64,000 nt of DNA from the NCBI RefSeq assembly GCF_964355755.1, contig NC_092672.1, positions 11,218,501 to 11,282,500 of the forward strand. Direction: 5' to 3'. The first letter of the stretch is position 1, and the number at the start of each line of letters is the position of its first letter. The position numbers and the translations under genes are program-made. Of this stretch, positions 25,253-37,200 are shown in pieces. Under the pieces are notes generated by a model, which saw only the letters and a list, made by a program, of their open reading frames with translations, searched no databases and was not told the DNA's origin. This DNA is from Antedon mediterranea. Its lineage: Eukaryota; Echinodermata; Crinoidea; Comatulida; Antedonidae.

Positions 25253-28200
25253 GTAAGTGTTAGTTGTTTTACAGTTACACACTCACGCTTTACTGACTTT
25301 CGGGCGTTAGACAAGGGCCATGCCGGTTAATTTAGTATGTCGATATATTAGGTCAAACTTTCGCAACCGAACATACCGCAAATTTGATATTAAATCTACA
25401 TCGGAAAATAACCAAGAACAGAGTCCATCCCCATATCTGTGTAGGGCTATAGTTTCTTTAGTTGATTAAAAGTCATATTGATAGATTTGTAACCACAAAC
25501 GATACTGGTTTGATTTTGACATTATCGTTATTGGGTTAACATCGCAATGTTCACGCTATCTGTGATGCCTGAGTGATAAGGTCAGCTATATTCGAACACC
25601 AATGGATGGTACACCTTATTATCATATCAGCCAATACCTTACTCTTCTTGTTCGGCCAATATGTATGTTTTCCATCGTAGATTTATAGGGTATTTAGAGG
25701 GTCAATTCGACCTCGTTGATAGTCTGCCCTTTCGGCGTTAGGAGGTCAGTTTTAAATTCTATCCACATCATAACCTATAGCATCTGATGGCTCACGCTGA
25801 TAGGTAACATTCTCCTTCAACACTCTAAGTATTGCCTACTGTGTTCCATTTGTCTATACACAATCAACGTTAAGCACCCCTACATTGATGCCTGCGATTT
25901 TGGCTGTGTCCGCACCGTGATGTACTCATGTAGGTCCAAACCAATAGAGGCTGATTTCTTGCAAAACATGTCCAACCAATATCTTATTCATTAGAGGTGA
26001 GTGTATAAACCAATGTTAATCATACGCATATCTTTTAAAGATACACTTAACATTAATGTTTTCCATCTTCCCGATATACGGTACGCTTTCCAGTTTGTTG
26101 CCATTTTTGTCTGTTTTTAGTACAGAATAGTTGGTTATGAATGTGTCTACTACTACTAAAACTATAAATTTGATTTATTTTTAAATAAATGACAATGTTG
26201 TAAGCCATTTTTAAAATAAGGCAGTTACATAGTATAGGCCTACAGGCTAACATGAAGAACATAAGAACTGTAAATATTATTTTAGATCGATTAAATAACC
26301 TATTATTAGTAGAAGTAGTAGGCCTAACTACGCTATAGTACACGTGGTGATGATCTTGATCAGTTAACATACTTTAGAGGCCACGCCCACAAACTTTGCC
26401 ATGGAAAAGGCGGCAAAATACACAACATAAACTAACTATATGAAGCAATGAATGCTAATGTTAATCGAAGTGATGCTATCTTCAATTTGCGTCCCTATCC
26501 CCTGTAATTCCTTAATGTTATAAAAGAAATTGGGTAGGCTAATAAATCTGGGAATGAAAACTGTACCAAAAATAAATCAAAAAAGTGAATTTGTATCAAA
26601 AAAGCGTAAATCAAAAACTGCTCACGCAATCCTCACCATAAAATATCGAAATCACCGTATTGACCCCAAGTGATGAAAATGAACGGCCTAGCTACATACA
26701 ACATATAAGGCCTACATATCTACAGTCTATTATGTTATATTTTGTTGTATTACAGAACAATAAACTATAGCAAATATATAAACTAGCTGACAGGTTTGGT
26801 CATGTTTGATGGTTTAAATATTTCCTGGCTAAATTCATAAAACGATCTAAGTTACATATTTATATAAAGAGCATAACACAATCGCAGACAAAAATGGCCT
26901 ATTTCTGTTAGGTGGTTTGACGCTCTGATCCCATCCGTCATGTCTTTGCACTGTTATCTTGAAATTGATTATTTTTACAGGGTTTGGCATTCCGTGTACT
27001 TGTACAGAGGGCAATTAGCACGTGGAAGAATGTGTAAAATCGTCAAATCTGCTCTAAAGATAGTTGAGAACGTGGTAGGCCTAGATTTGAGCAGTTTTCC
27101 ACGTCGTATAATTCTTATGCGATGCATAAAATTAGTAACCTGTACATTTTCCCTAGGCTATATTATTGGCCGGTTTCTTCAGCCTGAAAGTATTTGTATA
27201 ATGTTTTGCGTGTATGTTTTTGAACATGATATAGACCAGGTTATCTTACTCTTCCCTAATATCTAGATATAGGCCTTAGTAATGTACAAGAAATAGTATT
27301 TTGGAGCCAGTTCAGCCTTTTTGAATTTATAACTTTGCATTTCGGAGCCGAAGTGTGGAAGAGAACGTACCGTACCACACTTACCAAATATACATTGAAA
27401 ATATACTCGTTTATTATTGTAAGATGCTCTAATAATAGGCCCTATCTATAGATTTTCTGATGAGAAAAAATTGTAAGTCTATCAATCACTCAATCGTTCC
27501 ATTTTAAAGCGATCAAAGATCATTGCTCATAGCCTACTGTAGTTACAGCAAAACGGTACTGTTTTTGTATCGTTAAATTGCCATTTTAAACACTCAACAA
27601 ATATATTGTGTCAAATTAAATTCGTTCATTGATAAAATACTATTTGTATTTGCCAGACATAGTAGACACCAGGCACACACACATGTGTCATATTATATAA
27701 AACCGTATGAGAAATTATCGTAATATGTTACTTCCTCGGGTGAGTAAAGTTATAGTAATATCCGTTTCAAGTTTAAATACGAATATGGAGTGTTGTAGTG
27801 AATCTACATGCAAAACGAAATAAAGCGTTCGTGTATTCGTTAAATTTAAGAAAACCGCGTTAAAAATAGAATCACTCACGCGTTTGTTCAGCATCATGTC
27901 CACGCGTGGACGTCGTTAGGACTTTGAACTTGTTGATCAAGAGAGGGCGGTAAATCATGAAAAGGTGATGTTTAAATTGTGTTGCACCATGGATTAATGA
28001 ATATTCATTAATCCATGATATTCATTATTTCATGGTTGCATAGATTTCCGAATTAGACTGCGGAATATTATTTTTGCAATAGAAAAAAATGAGTTAAGTA
28101 TGCCTGTTACAGCAGCGAAATAGATAAGCCACATTAAAAAAAATGTACAGTGGTTCATTATAGATTAATAAAGTTAATTTACCAAGCCTACGAACACCTG

Positions 28201-31200
28201 TTGGTCGGTGGTCTCCCTATCGTCGTGAACGCCGCGATCCTTTGGCTTAGCGAGTTGAGGTGTGTAGCCTATCGTGGTTCAAAGCACTCTCTTTGAGTTT
28301 ATTTTAGGCCTTTGCTTACTGTAAGCTTAATGATACGATTATTGGTATCGCAATAAGCCTAACCCACCTACATGGGATTCGCACTCTCTCACGAACAGGC
28401 TCATCGAGGTCTACTTATACTATAAACTGAAAAACGAAATGAGGAAAATGTTTTATTATGTTATGTATTGTGCAGAGTAGGCTTACGTATAGTGTTGTTA
28501 TTATATCTTCCATTATTTTACCCTTTCTTAATACAAACTAAATGACAATATATACAACTGACGGTACTGTCGCTCGTACAATGACGTAACGACTAACTGA
28601 TGACGAAATATGATTATGTATATACATTGCGTGCCTTACTGTTATATTACCATTATATATTATTTTTCAGGTCTCGGGTTTAGCCCACTAAAAACGTAGA
28701 CATTTCATTAGTTTTACTCCTATAAAACGTCTAGCGTCGAGGGTCGAATTCATCTTCTAAATTACACTCTGCTCTGACCTTCTTTAGTCACCCCATTATG
28801 GACATTATTTCAGGCTTTATTGATTTAAAATTCGTTACTTAATTCAAAGGGCATGGGTAACCAATCAAACTACTGTTTCTTGTAGTTATACCTTTACAAC
28901 GGCACTGTTTTATTATTTTGTTTGACAAAAGCGACGTTTATCTGGTAATACATTAATACTGCACTACACAAAAAACGGTTATACACAGCAACATAGTAGT
29001 CAGCCAGCAACTCCTGATAAGGAAGGATTAAAAAACTGGTATATGTCATGAATATTTACTCTTTAATACCTATAATACTATAATATTTTGAGGTTTAGAT
29101 ATGGACTGGAGCCAATACTTCGATAGAAGAACGAATTTTAGTAAATTTCCTTCGGGTACCGTCGACCTCCTCTCTCGGATGAGATATTTATAAGCGGTAG
29201 CCTAGTTTAGTCACTAGGGGTGAGTTTCCTCTACAGTCTCTACCGACTGAATCATGCTATATGGAGATAAATAAATAGCGTGTCTATACCCAACACACAA
29301 CTTAAATTCAAACATCTGTTTAGGCCTAAAAAAATTAAAAAGAATGTGCATACTTAAAATACTTTAATTTTTCAGATACGGTGCCTGATCCCATTCTCTC
29401 TATACTGTATCACATAATATCACATTATTAGCTGGTATACTTTTTTCCCACTAGAGACGATACACAAACTTAACGCAAGTGATTGATTGATTATTCGACT
29501 GTTGCTTATCATTGGTCAACCCGCTTGCGTTGCGTCTCTCGTGGGAACCAGGCTATACTGGTATAATATGTTGGGTACGATGTATATTTTTACAGATTTG
29601 GTTACGTTAGGCTTACGTTGTCACATGTGATACACATATGACACCGTATTACATAATTTACAAATGACAACATTAACGTAATGTACCGAGATAGGTACCC
29701 GTAGAATTTATCTTTTATAATCTGAAAAATTCAGCTTATATTATTGTTTGCGAATGACACGATAAGTCTATACAGTTTATATTATACAGAACCATTTATT
29801 ATTTAGAAACCGTATGTTTTAATAGATGGAGTTAAATTTGAATGGGAAATCCCCTCCTTTTTTTTATCGGCGTGTTTATTATTAACGTGACGGATTGTCA
29901 CGCATTACTGTAAGAGGAGTACAATATAAAAGTTTATTAAGCTTCAATGATACTCAAGTTTATTGGGATGGGAGTTGTGTATGATATAGATATCAAGACC
30001 GTTCTAGGTACTTGGTGTTGTTAAACAAGGCATACATAACCGTTTACCCCTCATTCGAAGCCACCCAGAGCCTGCCGCCACCACCACCGTATACGGTTAA
30101 TTTGTATTATGCCAGCGTATCATATTCGTACATCCCGTTGTTAACTTTGATTGGCTTCCAGTACCTAGCGTTTTGTTTTGATCAGTACCCTACTGCGATG
30201 CTAATTTTATGTGAAAATTGAACCGTTTTCGATTTACGTTTTTACTCTACGATTTAATAATTTTGACAATTGGAATTACTATAGGCCTACAGTAAGCTAA
30301 TGATGTGTATTGGAAGATAAGATCATGATAGTTCTATGTTTAATGTCGGTGACGTTAAATGCTGATGGCGTTGATTATTTCGTATTGATAACGTTTGATT
30401 GTTCGATGGACTACGTAGTCGACGAATATAGTGACGTGTGGTATCATAAGTAATGATAGTGATAAAGATGATGGAGCTCTGTCTACACCATCAAACAGAA
30501 TGTCTATGTTTTTTTCCAAAGCAAATGATAATAATAAATGATATTTGACTTGACTTGACCATCCTGGTCTGAGACCCCATTTCATCATTGTAGGCCCTAC
30601 ATACTATTTTTTATTGTGATTTGTGATTTGATGAATAAATGTATTTGTATTTATACTATCAACGTTTATGTGACAAAAACATGTGGTGTGCCCATATATG
30701 GACATGATGGTGTCATATCACCACCATATTTGGACATATCACTACAATATTTGGTATTAGCAGCTATAGTTGGCAAGATACCTGTATCAGCTATTAGCAG
30801 CTATAGTTGGCAAGATACTTGTAACAGTAACAGCTATTAGCAGCTATAGTTGGCAAGATACTTGTAACAGTAACAGCTATTAGCAGCTATAGTTGGAACG
30901 ATACAAGATAGATTAGCTGTTACAAAAACTAATTTAGCGAGCAATAGTAGTAACTCATTTGATGGTAGCTGGTGGTTGTTCTTTCGTTGTTCCTCCGTCA
31001 ATATATAGAGAACCTAGAATCTTGATAAAGATCCGCTTTGTATATTTTGTCGAACGGTCTAGAATGTATGAAGTTGAATTGAATGTGTAATCGTATCATA
31101 CTACTATAATAAACGTATGTTGTTGTATAATCGGAAGCATATGATACATTCGATATTTTCGGCTAGTTGATGTGTTCTATAATACAACAGTGCATATGTA

Positions 31201-34200
31201 CATATGTGCATATCAATACATTTCCTTACTTATTCGTAACTCTATTACTCCGGTTCTTAAAAGTACTTTGCTATTATTTAAAAAAATACCTAAACTGGAA
31301 AACAATACTCGTTGGTGGTACAAATGTATAAAATTATCAGTGGGTATCAACCACACAATATTTGCAGCATTAGCATCGCACAGTAGGTCTATTAGAAATG
31401 GTTAGGACATAGAAATGTAAATGTGCTACTGTACAACGGACGTTCGACCACAGTTAACCATTGTTGAATAATACTCGTATTTAATTAATTAGTGCGTATA
31501 ATATCCGAATTATACGTTTCTATTAAATACACACATGACGAACCCCCACCTATCACAGACCAGTCTGTGTTTTAATATTAATGACCAAGTGCGATCTTCG
31601 GACTTATGTTTGTCGAGGGTATTTCGACCTGGCCTGGATAGCTACGCCGGCGGCCAGCGACCATCCACTGGCTGAGTGTGTGAAAATACAGATTGGTAGT
31701 GAATGCTAAGCGATGGGTATAATTGGACCTTTATTTTGATTTCTAAATTTAGCCGGACTCTGTGCTTATTGTCTGGCAATGAGACATGCCTGGAATTCCA
31801 ATAGACTACTATTAAGGCTTCACTATCTGTCGTTCCTTGCTAGAAATAGAAGATTAATAATAGTGGGTGGGTATAACGGGATGCAATACATAGTCGTATG
31901 GGGTATTACCCCTATACCATATGTACGTCAACAATTATTATTATTGTATTCATTATGTATGATTTAGAGCCCTTCAATTCGGAATACTCTAATTGCATTA
32001 CCGTTGACCCGGAATGTTTGACCGGTTCCAGCTTCGCTACAAAATTCATTGTATATAACTGTAAAATTGCCATTACGAGATTGTAAAGAAATCTTTGTAA
32101 TGCCAGATAGAAATATTCCTCTAAAACAACTTCGCAATTAATCAAAAGGTACCAGGCATCTGACAAATCGTTATTATACTATTTTATAGGCTATTTTATT
32201 GAAATGCGGTACACACAAAACATAAATGGGTACATTCTTCTCAAAATAAAGTACATGCTAAACAGTATTACTCCCGGGGACCGAATATTGGAACAATTAG
32301 CTTGAGTAACTAAATAAAACAATAGTACACGTGTGGATAATGTTACGCGGAATTCACGGGAAAAAAATCGGAGTCCTGTCTCGAATTGGGTTACCAATGC
32401 CAAAACAATTAACCTATTTAGATCTGTGTACTTTATAGTGTGTATAAAATAGTACCAGCCCGACGGCGAGCCCTCGCAGAACAACTTAAATGCGTCAAAT
32501 ATCATTTTCACCAGACTCGAATGTTCTTTTTTTTTATCAGCTTTTATTAAATATGTATTTATTTTATTTATATACAAATTATTTCCCTCCCTCCTCACAT
32601 TTATTTAAAGCCGCAGACCATTACTATTGGCCATTTTATTTTCCCCATATATAGTTTTATTTTCCATGATATAATTAGCCCCTATCGTGTTTGGTATCAC
32701 GGCAATTTTAAAAGCCTGCATAATAATTTTATATCCTGGAAAGGAAGCTAAACATTTTTAATTTACCTTATGTAGATATTAAGCAGGCCTTTGCGACAAA
32801 TTTTGTACTGTATTATGTTATCTTTTATTAACGTCTTTAGTTTTTTTTTTATTACTGTAGCCCTATGTTTGCATACCTCCGCGCCTAACTCCGGTACCTA
32901 TGTTTAAAGCCTATCTTTTGCGAACAACATTTTCAAGTAATTATGTCTTCAATCCTGTCGTTATAATGATTACTGTACTATGTTTACCAGTATTCAGATA
33001 ATTAAGATAAGTTATATCATATTGGTTTATAAGTGAGCACTAAAATAAACCCGACGGTATCTGTATTTTCAATGTTTTCTTACTATAAATATTTACAAAC
33101 TTTAACTCAATTACCTGAGATATTATTCAAAATTAATTTTCCACTTGTGTATAGATAGTTGATATGTCTCTTATCTATTACCTCACATACAGTTATGAAC
33201 CATTAAAAGGGAACCACTGTTTGCATTCACACTTCAAACAACTCAAAGTCAAGGTCATTGGAAAGATAACGATGATAGCAACACTTACACCCTGTAAACA
33301 ATGTCTCCATTTAAGCTTATCATGCAGGAATATTTATCAAAAATGCGTCGCACCTAAAATTCTTGGGACAGACTTCCCGCGTTCTTCAATTCAATGTAAT
33401 CATATTTGTATGCATGGCACATCAACTAGAACATCGGTAGATATTTACCGGTACTGCCAGTTACACTCGTGACTACTAGATGCGACCATAGAGATATTAT
33501 AGTGAACTCACTATAATATCTCTATGATGCGACACACGACGCTAAGGATCGACGATAAATGGATACACATACATTTTTCTTACAGAAATATTCGAAAATT
33601 GTTTATTTAGAACTACATGATAACCAGTTACGTTGATGATAAAATGAATATTTTAAAAAAGTCAATAAAATGACGTTATGATCAAAAAATGATTATAACC
33701 AGTTGTGTTTTTAAAGTTAAAAATGAAGTTTCCAATCATCCCCAGACACGCAACATAGTCGTAATACCGGTATATTTTGAGTACAACCAGAATGTGATCT
33801 TTATCACGGTCTATTTCTAGAAAATGTCTAGTCAAATTACATGGTATGTTACCATAAAATAATGTTACCCCTCCCTTCGGGAAAACAATCTATAAAGCCG
33901 TCACATGATAAGAACGTTGTGTATAATGTAATACACAGAGTCAACGAACCTAAAGCCTTACTACTACGATAAGTTGTTAAAATATTAGCCTAAAGTCGAT
34001 ACGAAAGACCCGCAATATCTCCATCATTGCCTTTAATCAAATAGTTTTGACATCTGGTTTTGAGCCGTTTCCAGGGTTGTCGTGACCTAGATTTATGAGA
34101 CCGTATTCATTGTCAAGGCCAGCACAGTTTCGACGATGAAGATCATTATTTTTTTGTTATAGAGGGCGCAATAGAAATGTATGTGTCGAAAGTGTCTGAC

Positions 34201-37200
34201 AAGTGGCATTGATCATTAAGAACTAGACCGAATACAATGATTCTTTATGTTGTTCTAATAATCATTTTATTCTCATGATAATGTTTTGGTATATATTACA
34301 CAATTTTAACTCCCCCGAGGATGCTTTCCAGTCAGCTCTCATTCATCTGTCCACAACGAGAAGGACGGTTGGACCAGTAGGCCTAGATGGATGCTAGACC
34401 TACACCCCGGGGTAACCCTACTCTTCCGAAAGATGCACTGTTTTATATTTTCTTATAATTATTGCATATATAACTTTTAATTAGAATTTTATAAAATATT
34501 TACATTAGTATTACCAAAGAATCAATCGAATCTAAGGTGTGATCACCTTGATGCTCTAATTGTCAAACAACCTTTAAAATGTTTCATTCTTTTTTTAATA
34601 GGAAACATTCCAAAATGGATTAAAGGTACAATGATTCGAAATGGACCAGGCCTGTTTGAAGTCGGTGACGATACATATAAACATTGGTTCGATGGCCTTT
34701 CATTACTTCACCGATTCAATCTTAATAACGGCAAAGTTACGTACCAGAGTCGATTTCTACAAAGCGAAGCGTACAAACGAGCAATGAAATATAAACGAAT
34801 TGTTATGACAGAATTTGGAACTCTCGGAATTCCGGATCCGTGTAAAAATATATTTGAGAGGTTCGCTTCACAGTTTCTTCCGTTGAACATTACTGATAAT
34901 GACGTCATTAATTTTATGAAAATTGGTGATGATTTATATACACTTACGGAAACGCAATACATTCGAAAAATTGATACGGAGGATTTAACGTCAAGTGAAA
35001 ACAGGGTAAGTTATATAAACATAATGTATAGTACTATCAATTAAAATGTTTTCATAAGATTTTAAAAACTAACAGAAAGACGTAAACCTGTCCATAAAAT
35101 TTCTTATTATCAAACTGTCGGTTATAATACAGTTGTATACAAACAGTGTATTGAGATTGGTTCCTATTTGGACGCAACCCAGCGACGTGGACGCAACCTA
35201 AGTGAGTTAACCAATCACAAGCGATAGTTGGGATGGTCTTTGCGTCGTGATTAGCCAAATTACTTACGGTGCGATTAGCGTTCTTGTATTACGTCTAAGA
35301 AAACCAAGCTTTACTAGTATATAGCCTACATTTTCCATGACATGCGTTATTTCATAGTGTCGCGCGCAGCTATATTAAAACACTCTTTCATACTATGCAT
35401 CATCACATGTTTTTAATCATGGATAAACCAAATACCTTGCTTAAATCAAACAATTATAGAGATGAGCGTGAAATATAGTTCGAATAAAACGACAAATTTA
35501 CCCCGTATCGAGCATTGAAATGACATTTTTCAACATTATTTGCAGGTTGATTTGTTCCGTACGTTTGCCGTTCTGACGCAAAGTTCACATCCGCACGTGG
35601 ACGTGGATGGTTGCACGTACAACATGGCGTCTTCCTACCTTCTTGGCTGCTACTACAACATTGTCAAATTCACACCAAATACAGGTACGTTTATATTAAG
35701 ATAATGTAATGGGTTGCGTTTAGAGAAATAAGTTATCAATCATCTCCAGCAGTGACAGTACAAATGGAACGTGTGGCATTTTACGTAGAGTTATTTACTT
35801 GGCAAAATAGAATGTTGCCAAGAATAGTACTTGCTTTGTTTGTTTGTTAGCACGATAGCGCCTATAATTTTGAAGTTATTCATTTTTCGGTATATACTTA
35901 CAGAACATGCCTATTACAATTCAAGAAAATCGGTTTATTAATAATTTCACAAATAAAAAAAAATGGTATTCTTTTAACATGGGCCGAAATATCAACATGC
36001 GCCCTCTGTGGCAACATTTTGCCAAGTACTTTACTCAGTTTCTGAGTGCTTTAATTTATACATCACTAAACAACAGATCAATTGTTTATAATACCATGTG
36101 CTTACAAATTCTAATTTATAGGTCTATAATATTGTACTACTGCAGTAAGCTTGACACAAAATATCTGTTCTTGTGTGAATGCACACTAACGTTTATTTAT
36201 TTTGTTTGTTTAGGTCCCGATCCGACATCTACTGCGGAAATAGTCTGTCGTATACCAGCAACGCGGTGGACGAAACCAAGTTACTATCACAGTTTTGGAA
36301 TGACAACAAACTATTTCATATTCCTTGAACAATCTTTGTATATAGACATACCTCGGCTTGCCATTTCTACCATGTGCCGAAAACCTATAGCTTCTTCGTT
36401 GTTCTATGACAAACACGAACCAGTGAGGTTCCATCTTGTGAACAGAAGCGATGGTAGCATCGTAAAAACGCAATACGTTTCTGACCCCATGTTTGGGATG
36501 CATGTCATTAATTCTTACGAACAAGACGGTCATGTTATTTTTGATATGTGCTGCTATGGAGATGGGTATCTTATCAGTAAATTTTATCTGGATTATTTAA
36601 GAAACGGAGACGAGAATGGAAAAACTGAATTTCCTTCACCGGAATTGAGAAGATACGTTTTACCGTTAAACATCAATTCGGTAAGTAACGACTAACGTAT
36701 CCATTACTTGCACTACTGCTTTTTTTAAATTTAGGGGAAAAAAGTTTTGCTTAAAATTAAACTATAGAGGGCGTCAACATTATGTTTGTTTTCATCTAAT
36801 TTTGTTAGAGTAGTACTGTATGTACAAACCATTCAAAGTAGGTCTAAACAATGATATATAGTAGTTACTTTTAACATAGTCTAGTCTGATTAGTGACATA
36901 ATAGGCAATTAATTGTTACGGTAAAGGTAAATGTGAGTCCCGTGTTCATTCTGAACGTAGGGAAATGAGCTGTTAGGAGCTCATTGTACTAAGCCTAAGT
37001 TACGGTGTGAAGTTCTGTCATTTTGTTGGTAGCATATTGTTTAAAAGGTTGTTAAGTTGCTAACCTAATTGTTGTTGTTTCATTTTACATAATTGTATGT
37101 TTTCACAGTGGACACCGCGAGATAGCAACCTAGTAACTTTAAAGAACAGCAAAGCAACCGCCAGGCTGCAGAAAAATGGACAAGTCTACCTTGTTCCGGA

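Larger units (their letters stand above)
25253..34601 (+). other. Intron 1 of the carotenoid oxygenase gene
   Basis: A 9.3-kb intron with GTAAGT donor and TTTTTTAATAG acceptor. It contains a LINE 3' fragment (26053-26165), two palindromic micro-insertions (27988-28034, 33487-33526), a fold-back element (29430-29554), a mosaic MITE region (30477-30745), a minisatellite (30755-30900) and a dispersed repeat (34383-34443). Open frames inside it, including a 135-codon one on the - strand at 32191-32598, show no family motif. Confidence 0.8.

Noticed and set aside
32191-32598. A 135-codon open frame on the - strand within intron 1 of the carotenoid oxygenase
   Set aside because: No family motif, no splice context, and AT-biased chance composition; possibly open by chance, though it is the longest unassigned frame outside repeats.
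35907-36213. Upstream extension of the exon 4 open frame to a Met at 35907
   Set aside because: The acceptor at 36212-36213 joins exon 3 in the right phase, and the sequence before it has no family similarity; the extension is intronic.
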